A stretch of 52,203 nt of DNA from Clostridiales bacterium (lineage in GTDB: Bacteria; Bacillota; Clostridia; Christensenellales; UBA1242). Below, piece after piece: positions 1-14,700 of the stretch (the first letter of the stretch is position 1; each line of letters opens with the position of its first letter). The stretch spans positions 1-52,203 of the forward strand of contig CAKJZJ010000015.1 of NCBI GenBank assembly GCA_918292005.1, in the 5' to 3' direction. The translations under genes and the position numbers were made by a program. Below the pieces are notes generated by a model. The model ran no database searches, was not told the origin of the DNA, and worked only from the letters and a program-made list of their open reading frames with translations.

Positions 1-993
<993 letters not shown>

Positions 994-1230
994 GTATTTC
1001 TATCGAATTCCTTGATTTATTAACTAATAATTGATACAACGATTGAACTCTTCTACTCTTGCAAAATTGCATTCGTGAATTGTTTGTATTACTCATTCAG
1101 TAATCTTTTCTAAAATTAGAAAACTTATACTTTACTCGTTTTACTTGTATATTTCAATATAAATATGCAGTTGTCAATGTACTCTTTGCTACCGTTTCAG
1201 ATAGGCACATAGTCCGCTCGAAACGATTGC
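994..1230 (-). other. Leader of the 23S rRNA transcript
   Basis: This stretch lies between the predicted rRNA promoter and the mature 23S 5' end. On the minus strand it carries GTACATTGACAACTGCATA (1164-1182), which resembles the TTGAAAACTG-type sequence found in 16S-23S spacers of many Bacillota. The rest is AT-rich with short palindromes, for example TTTCTAA/TTAGAAA around 1107-1123. No tRNA gene and no 16S 3' end are present. It therefore looks like a retained pre-23S processing leader rather than a complete spacer. Confidence 0.5.
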
Positions 1231-1236
1231 AACGTT

Positions 1237-1266
1237 AGTATACCACTATTAAAATTCGCTAGTCAA
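1237..1266 (-). promoter_or_regulatory. Promoter of the 23S rRNA gene
   Basis: On the minus strand, TTGACT (1266-1261) is followed after 18 bp by TATACT (1242-1237). The -10 is preceded by TGG, giving an extended -10 element. Transcription would begin near 1230, about 240 nt before the mature 23S end. The -35 and -10 fit the sigma-A consensus well, and no other gene lies between this site and the rRNA. Confidence 0.65.
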
Positions 1267-1388
1267 CACTTTTTTTCAAAAATTTTTAAACTTTTTTATA
1301 CTTTTTTTTGCCATATTCACCACCACCCCTCCTGGTGTTTCTTTTTTTATTTGTCTTCATACCAATTTTTGTTACAATCCACTCCATC

Positions 1389-1444
1389 GAAGGCTATTAT
1401 ATAGTTATTTGGGAATGGACAAATACTATATAATACGTGCCTTC
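1389..1444. repeat. Nested inverted repeat (56 bp)
   Basis: An outer stem GAAGGC (1389-1394) / GCCTTC (1439-1444) encloses an inner stem 1396-1411 / 1420-1434. The inner stem pairs over 15 bp with one bulged T and an 8-nt loop. It lies in the gene-free stretch 1267-1659 between the rRNA promoter and the lipoprotein promoter. No other gene was seen there, and the function of the hairpin is unknown. Confidence 0.6.
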
Positions 1445-1659
1445 ACACGCGTTATTTTAATTGTTTAGTATAGTACATATAATATTATATATAGTATATG
1501 TAGCATACACAAAGCCCCATCAAAGACCACACTTCGCCATAAATACTATCCATATAGCACAATTAGATTCCTTGCCGGTTTTATCCATATAGCCTAAATT
1601 GAAAAGATATAATTAGTAACATACCACCACCATAAACCATATACAAATAAAATTGGGTA

Positions 1660-1688
1660 TTGACAATCCCCCACGATGGCTGTAAAAT
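1660..1688 (+). promoter_or_regulatory. Promoter of the lipoprotein gene
   Basis: TTGACA (1660-1665), a 17-bp spacer and TAAAAT (1683-1688) form a near-consensus sigma-A promoter. The predicted leader of about 55 nt contains a 7-bp hairpin with a 4-nt loop (1703-1720) just before the start region of the gene at 1749. Confidence 0.7.
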
Positions 1689-1748
1689 ATAGGTAGTTTA
1701 AAAGATGCAAATATGCATCTAAAAAATAATAATGGGGTTTAAAATATT

Positions 1749-2714
1749 ATGAGTAAAAACACAAAAAGAATTGCAGACTATGTAAATACTGCAAAAAGCA
1801 AAGCAAAAAATATCTTTCAGATAATACGTGAAAACGCTAGAGAAATAATACAAAATGCAGAAGCATGGTTCAATAGTCATGCCAAAGAACTAAAAGCTGT
1901 AGGTATCAAATCGGTAAGCACATTATTAACACTAGCAACACTACTTACTGCTAGCATGGGACTGACCGGATGTAATAGTTTCAGTGGTAGATATGATGAG
2001 TCAATTCCTGCCGCAATAGCCACTAGATCTCCAGACGAAATTGCTGAAACTGGTGTAAAAGCAGAAGACGTACTAGCACAATTGGACTTAATGAGCAAAG
2101 ACATGTATACAAAATTGCAAAAACTTTATCAAAGGTCATATCCTGAATACAATGTCAAAGATGAAGACATAGACCAGATTGCAGTTAGATTTGATAATTT
2201 TACAAATCAAAAAATCGAATACGGCGATAGTGCATCTTATGATTATCCTTTTTTCTTCGAAGAAACCATTTGGACAAATGGAATTTGGTTAAAAGATAAA
2301 ATTACAGACGAGTTGCCCATTGCAGATGTATCAAATTATGGCTTAATTTGTAATATGACAGCAAATTTTCAAGGAAAAACAGCCAAAACAAGCTTTATGG
2401 TACGTTTTCCTTCTGACATTTTTGAAAAATTAATGGCATCATTAGGAAAAGAACAATCAATATTGACACCAAAGATTATGAGTCAATACCCAGACGTGTT
2501 TATTGATGACAGCTTAACGGGTGCTACTATTTACGATGCATTTAATATAGATAGAGAGTATATTAATACATTATCTCCAGAAGAATTAGCAGTACTCTAT
2601 CAGACACTACAAAATATGAGATTCTTCGTAGAAAATACACTAGATGGAAATTACAAATACTCTCCAATAAATACTGACGATGCCATAGAGAATAGTGAAT
2701 TTAATATCAACTAA
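1749..2714 (+). CDS. Putative lipoprotein of unknown function, with a long N-terminal extension
   Basis: The product has 321 residues. A hydrophobic stretch (about 54-71) ends in LTGC (72-75), a good lipobox with Cys75 as the lipid-modified residue. Unusually, about 50 charged, Lys/Asn-rich residues precede the hydrophobic core, whereas bacterial lipoprotein signals are normally 15-25 residues in total. After the lipobox comes a soluble, acidic domain that I do not recognise. There is no strong Shine-Dalgarno sequence in front of ATG 1749, only AT-rich sequence with a GGGG. The gene has its own promoter and a terminator shared with the converging giant gene, so it is probably monocistronic. 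An internal start near residue 47-57 cannot be excluded but would lack an obvious ribosome binding site. The lipoprotein call is likely; no function can be assigned. Confidence 0.75.
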   Translation: MSKNTKRIADYVNTAKSKAKNIFQIIRENAREIIQNAEAWFNSHAKELKAVGIKSVSTLLTLATLLTASMGLTGCNSFSGRYDESIPAAIATRSPDEIAETGVKAEDVLAQLDLMSKDMYTKLQKLYQRSYPEYNVKDEDIDQIAVRFDNFTNQKIEYGDSASYDYPFFFEETIWTNGIWLKDKITDELPIADVSNYGLICNMTANFQGKTAKTSFMVRFPSDIFEKLMASLGKEQSILTPKIMSQYPDVFIDDSLTGATIYDAFNIDREYINTLSPEELAVLYQTLQNMRFFVENTLDGNYKYSPINTDDAIENSEFNIN

Positions 2715-2720
2715 TTGTTT

Positions 2721-2759
2721 GTATAAAAAAGACATCTGCAAAAGATGTCTTTTTTATAC
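2721..2759. terminator. Bidirectional terminator between converging genes
   Basis: A perfect 17-bp inverted repeat (2721-2737 / 2743-2759) with a 5-nt loop has A6 on the left arm and T6 on the right. It can therefore end transcription of the lipoprotein gene (plus) and of the giant surface protein gene (minus). Confidence 0.9.
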
Positions 2760-2765
2760 ATTAAA

Positions 2766-5700
2766 CTATCGAGAATGTAATCCACCTGTTTCCTTATTAA
2801 CTAGGCTATTTACTCCATATGGACATATTTCCCAATAGTATTTAGAATTATCACCTATACCTATCGTACGTCGTGCACCAGCAGAACTATAAGAAATAGC
2901 TGCATCTACTAACATAGCATAGCATAGGGCTGAATTACTCATTTCGCCCAAACCAGAAACTGTGTCATTTAAATAAGTTTTATTAGCAGTTGAATTGCCA
3001 GAATAAATATTGCCAGAATCAGGAACTTTGTGCAAAGTCCATTCGGTAAATGCAGAAACACTTGTCACCTTACCATTACTAATAGTAACAGCAAATCCAC
3101 TGCCCGTTATATCTAATTTCAATTTAGGCGCCCACGAATCACCACTACTATCTAGTTTAGTAGCAAACCCTACCATCAGTGCCCAACCCTTGCTAGTACC
3201 TTCTGTGGTGGTAACGGAAGTATTAGCCCACACATCTTGTAAATTATAGTCGGTCTCTATCTTATAAACATAGTTGTTTCCATCTACACGAGTAATTGAC
3301 TCGTTTCCATTATATCTAGGCACAAATGGGAATATTTGTATACATCCCTGTATATTAGCTCTTTGGCTATATTGCCACGATGTGTTTTTCCCATCATCAT
3401 TAACATATGCGCCACAATTATTTTGACATGGACCAGATGTATTCCATGATATAGCCCCCCACAAGATGCCATCCTGTGGTGGTTTATGCCTTGTCATGAC
3501 GTCCTGACTCGTGTTTGCACTAACATCAATTTTCAATGTCTTATTATTGAAGAGGGCATTAGAGTATTCAAATCTCTTAACACGTACCTTATATGCTTCA
3601 TTTTGTAATGTGGCATCAGCTGTTCCAGAACACAATTCATTTGCAGGATAAAAAGACTTGCCGGGATAACTAGTGTTTTTTAGATATGCATTACCGCATC
3701 TAGAACATGGGAATACTAGAACATTATATTTCGCATGACAAGTATATGGGTCTGGATTGTAATATGTGAAATTTCTCGAAGTTGCGTAATTCCATGCAAA
3801 CAAATGTGTTTTAGGGTTTATCGTTTTACCTTCGGTGTACGTGCATCCCGATCGTGTACACTTATAATGTGAAGAATAGCCATCTTTTGTACATGTAGCA
3901 GCCGATGCTGACACATATGTAAGGTTATGACCTAGAGATTTGGAGTAATATATCTTATCTTGCACTCGCGGTATTGGTTGTGGTGGTAACAATAATGGGT
4001 CTACAGTTGTACTACCACTAGAATATGCCAAATTACCATAATCTTCCACAATTTCAGTAACATAGCCCCCACAGACAGTACAGTGTTGTTTGTATTGAGC
4101 ACCGGTTGTACAAGAACCATCTTTTACTTTATCAAAATAATGATAAGTCTTCTGCTGTCCATTGATGGTGAGATTGAATGTTGTATATTCCCAATCTTTA
4201 GAGAATGTATCATGTGTCTCGGTATGACCTGGTGCTGGAACTTTTTCAACTATCCAATATTTACAATAGCTACACTGCTGATATTTGGTTCCGTCTACAG
4301 TACATGTATTTGCTTTTAATGTCTGGAAAGTCCCCATCGAATGTGTACCCAATGTACCCGAGTCTAATGCTACAAATGTAACCTGCTCTGTATCGGAAGT
4401 TGAACCTGATGACGTACTAGAAGTAGGTAATGTGTTTGTATATTTGTATTCTGTTGTCTTTGTTGCTGTACAGCCAGAGTATGTGCACTTGGTATATCTT
4501 TTATGTTGTACAGCAGCCTTAGTACTATAGCTAACATAAATATACTCAGATGTTGCTGCTGTTTTATTTTCATCTGTACTCTTAGGAGTAATATTACATA
4601 TTTTACACTTATAATCTTTGTGAGTGTAATTGTAGTGGCACTTCATATCTGTATCAGGATTGGTTCCTATTTCGTTAGTCTTGTGAATGGTTTGAGTGTT
4701 CGTTGTCGCCACATTATGTCCAGCATGCTCGGTAGATTTTGAATGTATCAATGAATAATACCATGTGGTAGAAGTGTTCTTTGGATATTTGAGAGTACCC
4801 ATAGCGACACTTGGTACATTCGTTGGATCTGACTCAAAGACGTTGTCTCCATCAGTGGCTGCTGATGTACCAGACTTGTATGCAAATAACTTAAAGTAAT
4901 CCGTTTTGTATACACTAGCAGTGTAGCCTTTGCTAGTATTTACATGATTACTATTCAGTGAGTATGTTAGTTTGTATGGCATAGTATAATTACTATTACC
5001 ATCCAATAAATCATATAGTCGGTAGGAGAAAGTAGTTTTACTAGTGTAGATCCTAGCCTTCTCAGAGCCAGCTGTTAGAGTCTTTTTATCATCTGCAGGA
5101 TCTTTCATTGTGACTCCATTAGAAGACAGAGTGACTCTATTAGAAGACAGACTGGAATACCTATTTTTATCGTAAACATATCCATCGTGGGTATATGTTA
5201 CGCTATATCCCCTAGCTACCCAATATGGTGTAAATGTCACATTGGAAGAAGGTGTGTATGTGAATGTATATGTACTGCCAGAGAGCTCAGCTGTGCCCGT
5301 TGATTTATTCTGTGTAGTAGTTACGCTACCACTACTATCTGCAGAATATTTAATTACTCGGTAAGCATCACCCAAAACACTTCCAAGTTTGAAACCAATG
5401 AGTATCATAGTGATATTTGAGTCTTGCTTTAATGTAGTACCTATAGTATAAAGAGATGTATGGCTATCACCAGTGCCCTTGCCTATATTATAATACGAGC
5501 AAGCAACAGTCCATTGGAATGAATCTCCCTGTAATACCGCAGACGTACCATACTTGATTTTACCATCTAGATTTACTCTAGTATCTTCGGCAATAGTTAC
5601 TGTATAGGATGGAATATTACCCCATACAGGAACTATATAATATGTCACGCCACTAGTAAATTTGTTAGATGATAATTTAATATTATACGTTCTATACTCC

Positions 5701-8700
5701 TGACTATAAGAGTAATAATCACTAGTCTTCGTTCTATCTAATGTTAGTATAGAAGCTGTTTTGTCTGCTTCATAGATAGTATAACCTACAATCATCGGCT
5801 GTCGATCTGACTGTCTAGTAAATTCAATAGTTTTTACATCATATTTTTCTGCAGGAGACAGATTATCTTTATCGTTATAGTCAATAATTGTATCATATAA
5901 CCTATTATATACACCCCTATAGATATTAAACTTGGTCTCCGGTCTTTCTAGAACATCGGTATACCCATATACCGTACCCAAAATAGGCAGAGATAATGTA
6001 TTATTACTATTCCTAGTGAATGCATAGGTTGTGGCTCCAGATAGAACATTAGAATTAGAAGTACTAGCGAATCCTATATTCACATATTTAGGATTAGTAG
6101 CGTCTTTATAATTGGTCTCACCGAACGGAGTACATACTAGTCTCCAGACAGTCACACTGCCACTGAAGAATGCATTGCTATAGTAGTTATTACCATTTTT
6201 AGCCACAAATGCATAGGCAGGAGTCTGCACACTAGTATCCGACCATGTGTAAGTTTTTGTGGTATAACCATTATTTTTAGGATCGCCAGAATTGAAAATT
6301 GCATCATATCTAGAATACATATCACTATCTGACACACTGAAGTAGAATGCCGTACGAATATGATTGGCTGTCAGTGTATTATCACTATACAATTCCCTTG
6401 CTGTGTAGTATGCATTATAGCTATAGCCTGTATTATTACTATTGTCTTGTATAGTCTCTGTATTTATAAATACATTTCTATCGGAATTTTGAATGTCATA
6501 TTTAGCAGGTACTATTACACCTAGACCTGCTGGGAATACATAAGATAAGGTTTTGCTAATATTACCAGTTGCAGAAGCGTATAGCTTATTTATATAATCT
6601 GAATCGGTAGTACCAACATTATGAGTATTATTATCTTTAGTGATATTTTTTAGGTTTAATAGTGTTTTATTAGAAGAAGGATCTTCTACCTCTAGGGCTC
6701 TGACCTTCCTAGTCATATCTATTACAATAGTACCATTGGTGGTCATCGCCTTTCCGGAGCTCCCCACTACCGATTGAACATCATATGTGTATTTGAATAC
6801 ATCATACTTAGTAATAGGTTTAGTATAATCGGAATATGAACTATCCACACTGAATGTCATGGAGTCTTTTTCGAGTGTCAGATGATCATAAGAAGTATCC
6901 CAACATGTACGAGTATAATCAAATAAACCATTGTTTCTATTAAATTTCAGACGATATTGTATATTATTACTATCTGTTACTGAAATCACATATGCATCTG
7001 AAGTGGTCGATAGTTTAATTTTAGAATTGTATGGCACAGTAAATGCCACAGCAAGTTTAGTTAGATTATTGCCATTGAATCCATTGATTGCATTCATACA
7101 TATTGGACGATTGTCGCCAGGACTCACAGTCAATGGATTGATATAATACTCATCTACCGTAGTTGTTTTGCGTGTTATAGGATCTATACCAATATTAGTT
7201 CTGAGTCCAATAGCATTTAGGTCGCTCTTATATGGTAGAGTGAATTTCAATGACACATCTACATCATCACGTATCTTCAATGCTATTATGAATGTGTAAT
7301 TTGCACATAAATCATCTAGAGTAATTTCAGATTGAGTAGTGCCGGTCACTTGATAGAAATTGGCACTGCCACTATCATCACTATAATAGTTCCAATTGGT
7401 TCCACTTACCTTTTCCTGATGAGTAGATGGTATAGAATGTGCACCAATATTCCCTGATGCAATCGAATGCGCACCAGCCACTGGTACAATAGCGTAAGAT
7501 AATAATTCTAGACCATGCGTACCAGTACCATTTGGATTAGCATGCAGATCGACAGTAGCAGTACCAATGCCTAATCTAGTAGTCATACTATCTATACCAT
7601 TCAGTGTGATTTTGTTACCTGCAGTAGCTGATGATGTAATACCATTTTTTGTTACACTTAGACCTGTTCCAATATTATCTAGTACAACATATCCTTTTTC
7701 ATTATTAGCTAGACCCTCGCCATATTCTTCATCCATAATACGATCTGCACTGACAGTAACGATATTATATGATAGAGATACTGTCACCATCTTTTCATCC
7801 ATTATGATAGTGAATAGTCCACCATCGGCAGTAGAGATGACTTTTGCTTTTGTAGCATCCAATTCTACACCATTATGCGTCAGTTTCTGGACTTCGAAAT
7901 TTGCCCTAGGTCGTAAGGTGCATGTTGTACGTGTTAGACTGTCGTTTTGACCACCCTGTTTCTGTAATACCGTTATTGTGTAATATTCAGTTGCGGTACG
8001 ACATGTACTCAATCCAATTATATATTGATAGGTGTTACTGTTCACCTGCTTCTTGGTATATATAATAGAATCACCGGCATAGGCTACTAATTGTGTGGTG
8101 GTTTTTCCTTTACTATTGAATGCATCTCCACCCTTTACTCTTAGTTGATCTAAGCCATCACGTATTTCTATTATGGTCTTGGTATCTCTAGCATTAAAGA
8201 GCACATATATAGTACTATTGGCAGAACTGGTATCCTGCAATAACCCTACATAGTGTCTATCCACAGTATTACCACTACTATATAGAGTAGTATCTGGATA
8301 GGTAAATCTTACGAATGTATGTCCCTCATCGCCAGATGCCGCACTGATAGTGATATAAGTACTAATACCCAGAGTATATTCTGCATTATTTGTATCATTG
8401 GTATCATTGGTATAGATGGCAGAATTTTTAATTGGATGATCGTATGTGATCGTATCGGATGTACCGTTGAGCTTATCCAATATGGTCTGAGTAGTTACTT
8501 CTATTTCGCCATAACCATTGACTACATTATTTACAGTACTTCTATCCATCTGGATATTGAATGAGTATGTAGGTTCTACCCAAGAAATAAAGTAATTATT
8601 GGCACTAGTGATATTGGAGCCAACGACCATATTGGTATTAGGTGTAATGGTAGTTAGTCGCTGTTTAGCACTACCAGTCTGATACCAGCCATAGCCCACC

Positions 8701-11700
8701 TGTCCGTCGAGTACATTATTTGTAAATGTATATCTTCGTGAACCTTTTGCATCATATACAGACATTGTATTGCCATTGGTATATTTTATGAACCAGCCAT
8801 AATTAACTTTCCAACCGTAATTACTTGTAGCCGAACCATTCTTTACGTAATAACCACTATTAGTGATGATACGATTAATGATATTGGCATCGGATATCCT
8901 TTGTTCATCGTCTACATACCCATTAAATTGAGTTTTATTGATACTATACATGTAGATCATCATATTCTTCCATTGTACTGTTAGACGGATGTACATACAT
9001 GTATCATTTTTGGAATTAACATCAGTATATCCACCATCGGCTGGTACCCAGCCAGTGGTAGTACCGAATGGTAGGTATTCCCATTGTAGAGTGGTTAGAT
9101 CCAATACATCGGTCATACGAATATTGCCACTTGCATCGGTCTGCCATCTACTACTAGAGAAGGAGAATTTTTGAGCTAGAATAGTTAGGTCGACAGTAAT
9201 ACTACTAACCACATTACCAGTGTCTTCATTGATGAATTTTAATGTAATTTTCTTTGTATTTACATTGTAATTCACTTGTTGCATTAGTAGTCCACCAGCA
9301 ATAGTGGTAGAAGCCATATTAGATAATACTGCCGTAATATTATTTTGCCCAATATCTATATCCTCTAATGTGGTTTTTTGTGCATTGGTATACGTCTTCA
9401 GATATGAACCCTTGCTAGAGCTGATAGTTACCGACTCTGGTACTAGATTTGCTCTAACATTCATATCTCCTTTACTATCCTCTATCGGGTAGGTTTTGTT
9501 TACGGCTAACATTTTGGTCTCGGTGGCATTCTTTATCTGCCATTTGAGCATCTCATCTACCTGATAGTATCGAATAGTATGGATGGCTTCCTTCTGCATA
9601 TTCTGAATATACAGCGTCTGATGGTCAATAGAATATTCGAATGTGAGTGCCAATACAGTTAGATTGCTAGCAGTATTAACTATTCTATATGTATTTGCAG
9701 GACTATATTCATGAGACACAATAGTATCTGTAGGAGCTCCTACTTGTACCAAATTGGCATCCACTCCGGTACCTAGGGATATACAAGTAGTAGCATCTGC
9801 TTTATTCCTAGTGTCTGCCGCCTCGATATAAATTTTTGCATTAAATCTAGCATTAAATCTGAGATTGTAATCATCATCCGAGACATAGGAAACACTAGCA
9901 CCAGATGTGATAGCATAGTCTGATTTATAATCTTCATAATTCTCTGTATATGTAGTAGCATCCCAGAATGCAAATAGATGAGTATTTTTCTCGGATACTA
10001 TAGTGAATGTTGGCTGAGTATTGCCTGTTAGATTACCAATAGACTGAGTTGCATTGGAGATGATGAGTTTGCCAGCACCATTGAATGTGAGCTCTGTAGA
10101 TCCAGACACATCTATCCTACCACCCACAGAATATACCGTATATTCTACCGGACCTGCACTGGTACCGGTATCGAAGTATATAGTATGAGTAATGAATGGT
10201 GCTAGATATACTACGCCATCATCACAGATATATCCACCAGTTTGTACTGCAGCTAGAGTAGTATAGACAGTCTTATATTTGTATGTACGATCTACTACGG
10301 CTAGACCATTGGTAATAGTTACTTTCTGAGTACCATTATATATAGTATCTGTCTTGGTGCATGCAAAGCCTTTGTACTCAGACATGATGTCTGTCACAGT
10401 GGCTAGCTCTACCCCACTATAATATGTAGTGCCATATCCTGTCTCAAATGCACTATTCCAGCTATGTATGTTTGTGGCTAATGGCAAATATACATAGTCT
10501 ACCTGTGTCTGCAGACCATCATTGACTGCAAATCTAACAATACCAATTTTTTGTGTTTCATAATACCTAGCATTAAATGATATATTCTCATAGGTCTGAT
10601 CACCAGAATTATACAACTTGACGATCTCGTTCAACTTACCCTCTTTATAGTCTTCACTATGAGCGTTCCAATGTGTAAATAAGTGTTTGTATTCACCATA
10701 TCTAGATGCATTTACATCATCGCTATGGGTAAATGTGGTTACATTATTATTACCAATAGCATTGTCGTCCAATCTAAAGTATGGTACAAACCCATTGGAA
10801 TATAGAGTAGAAAGTGTAGGAGCATAATTCCAATATTTACCACCACCATTATCTAGACCGTATATTGCCTGGTCATAACCTACTTGGAGAGTAATCCTAC
10901 TTACTTGTGAATTATTCGCCATAGAAACAAATCCAGTAAATTCAACAGTATACAACTCCATTTCGACATAATTGATAATAGACATTTCTGGTACATATAT
11001 TTTTAGTGTATCGCTATAATTCATTGCAGATTCTGCACCATATATAGCCAAACTATTGGTATTTACACTATGTTCGGTAGTGCCCTGAGTAATACCAGTC
11101 TGTGTATTGCTTAAAGATTTGAATTTATATGCTACATGGTTGGCATCTGCAGGATATGGCTTATATATCGCAGAATGTGGAATACATGACCATGTAAATG
11201 TATATCCATAAGGAACTTTCACTATGAGTTTTTTAGAAGCATTAGCATTAGGCAGTGCAGATATTACATAATATGGATTAATATTCCCCAGGAATTCGGT
11301 AGCAGAGTTTACATTTTGATCTGTAGTACAATCTACAATGGCTAGATCTGCACGCTGAACGTCTATAGGTTCACCATCTTTATACAAATCATTGTCTTTA
11401 GTATAAACTTGTGTATCTAGTCCTACAAGAACAGCTCTTCGCATATTACATGTCAGCGTCAGTACGCCACTAATATCTACATAGGCTATCTGATCTACTC
11501 TTTGGCTGTTTTCTACTACATTTACAAGTCTACAATTAGGCTCGTTGGCTACAAGCACCGTCCAATCATGTGGGTACCAGAAGTACATAAGCAGTCTACC
11601 TATAGACATGTCGTCCCCTACATCCATACCGCTCGCAGGTTGATTATATTTGGAATCATATGCATCACGAATAGATAGTAGCCAATTACTGATAGAATCA

Positions 11701-14700
11701 TTGGAACGTAGACCACTTGGCTCTGCTACACTCAGCTGATTGATATAGCTATTAATATCGTCACTCGTTCTGTCTAGTAGTGTGAGAGTATATGTAGGAG
11801 CAGACTGATTACCCTGTGCATTTAGACCGGATGCCTTTAGAGCATCATGCCATACGGAATTTGCCTTGTATTCAGAAGGCAAGAAATTGAGTTTCAGTAC
11901 TACATGTTGTATCTCATTGTATGCAAACTGAGCAGTCATGGTATGACTCAATTGAATAACATTGCCCTCCGACAATATTTGTTTGGAGTAAATATTCTGC
12001 TCTTGAGCAGTAATCCTGGTGCCAAACACAGCATTATCAAACGACCAGCCTGTGAAGTGTTTGTACATAGCATATGGTACATCATTACTATCGCTATCAA
12101 TATTGACAACACCCATTCTGATTTGAGCACCATATGGTACGTCACTGATAACCAGAGTATGTATATTTGTCTCGTTATTGATAGTGTCTATTATATCCAA
12201 TGTAACCGATGACTGAATATTATTGCCACCCATATAGAAATTGATATCACTTGTTCCGACTTTAATAGTATTGGTTGTTAGGCCATTGCCATCAAAAGCA
12301 CTATGAATATAGTCTTCGTCGCTATATGTAGCCTCATATGTGATAGTGTATTTGAGATATGACACATCTACAGCAAATACTGTCTTATCTGCCTCACACT
12401 TGGAAATATTGATAGTATTGGTAATATTCATATAGTAGTCATCATTATCAGATTTACCGGCAGATGTACTTCTCTCGCATGTTACGTACTTGCCCGTAGT
12501 TGTAACATCAGGATTGGATAAAGTAGCGAAATTCATATTGGTCAAGAAGTAATTGGCGTCGGTATTACTAATGCTAGATACATTGTATCCATCTACAGTC
12601 TTGATGGTAATGTCTGGACCATAGCCTAGATAGATATTTCTGTATTTAATCCTATTATATGTCTCGGTACCACTTACTTCGTGTGAACCATAAGCCTGAG
12701 CAGTAAAATATGTGCCCGAAGTAATAGTATTATGACTGGTATATTGTAGACCAGCATAACTCGAGATATTGTTATTATTACCTGCACTATTAATACCAGT
12801 TAATTCTACAGTGGTGGTAGATACGAGTGCTGCAAATAGATTGACAGAGATACCACCCTGTGCATTTATAAGAACTTTGTTTTCATTATCATTATTGATT
12901 ACAGCATAATAATTATAATTATTGCCGTTTTTTATACTGATTATCTTGATAACATAGATAATGTCTGTGTTACTGTAAGATCCCAGTGAATATGAAGTTG
13001 GGAGCTTATATGCATCGCCAGTCAGTGAAGTGTAATAATTATTCTGCGCACTTATTGCACCACTATTCAGTGTATAATTAGCACTTATTCTATAACCAGC
13101 GAATTCTGGATAAGTAGCACCATACAGACTCAGTATATCCGAACCAAATGCAAAATTGGATACTTCATGAATATATACTTCATTATTAAGTCCCGTCTCA
13201 AATGTTGAATTCTCACTCACTAATGTGGCTGTTATGTTGCCATTCTCTATTACTGGTCTATATACATTGATAGTAACTGGCACGTGTATATAGAATGTAA
13301 TGTAATTATAATCGGAAGCAGAGAGACCTGCAGATAATCTATAATTGCTTAGATTGATTGTGAGAGCAGTATCCCAATTGCCCACACCATTATTTACGAT
13401 ATACTGGATGTTGTCTATATTATCGAAGTAGTATATAGATGAAATAACTTCTCTATTGATACCTAATTGTACATCGGTGGCAATATTGAATTGCTCGCCA
13501 TTAATCATAATAGTATTGGCATGTATTGATTTATTGGCTGCTATCTCGTAGGCATTATCATTATGCAAGCCATATTCGGCTATTGATTGGATACCCGAAT
13601 CGGACATAACCCTAATCCTAAATGCTAGCTGGAATACAGGATAAAGTACTGTATCCCCAGATATTCTATCGGATATAGTATTAGCTGCCGATCCATTGAC
13701 AGAAGCATTGGTGAATACATTTGAGCCACCCTTGGTCTTAGACCAATGGGATAATGTATATCTAAGGTCTGCACCCATAGATGAATATTCAGGATTGAGT
13801 AGTTTGCTATTTGTTCCCCCGTACATATATACATATGGAGCCTTGCTATAGTCACTCTGTGTCTCTGGCTCAAAGCTAATGAGTTTGGAGCCGAAAGCTA
13901 CAGACATCTCTGACTCCTGATAATAGGCATCGTCAACATCATTGTATGCAAATCTGACTGTAACATCTACAGGAGTCCAAATAATATATATGGTCTTACC
14001 TGCTGACATATCGGCTAGAGTGAACGTGTAAGAGCCTTCAATCATATCCTGCCCTGCAGCATCCCATGCAAAACCTGCTATTCTGAAATATCCACCCACA
14101 ATAGGATCGGATACATTATATATACCATCTTGACTATTTGAAATCCATGCATCTAGATCCATTACATCATCGGCAGCCCATAGATCGCCTAGTCTATAGG
14201 TATGATTTGCACCTGGAGTCAAATGCACATTACTACTAATCAGTACAGGATAGCCGATATCATTATTATTTAAGTGTTCGCTAGGATTGGCTGGCCACAT
14301 AGTCTCGGCAAATAGCTGTCTGCACCCACCGAAATTTAGATCGATATCTACTCTAGTACCAGCTACCCAAGTAGGTGTAAATACCTTCACTACATCGATA
14401 GTATCATTTTGACTTACAACATAGTAATATTCTTCAGCTGTTTTATTGACGAATGGATATAGAACGCTATTTACATCCTGCCATCCAGTCCATTTATTCA
14501 TACCATTAGATGCTGTGAATATTTGATCGCCGTGATCATCTATAGCCATAGGATTAGGCATTTTAATTGTTGTGCCCACTGCCTGTCTAATGGTAATTGG
14601 GAATGTTGTACCATCGGTAGCAGATATTGATCCTGCTGGTTCTAGAGCAAACTGGTACACTCTCTTTGTTTCCCATACAGCATAGAATGTACGTGCATTA

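Noticed and set aside
7567..7950. 127-codon plus-strand frame, and others such as 11847-12212 and 19804-20100
   Set aside because: Antisense shadows of the giant repeat gene; their residues simply mirror its Thr/Ser/Val-rich codons and no ribosome binding sites or promoters were seen.
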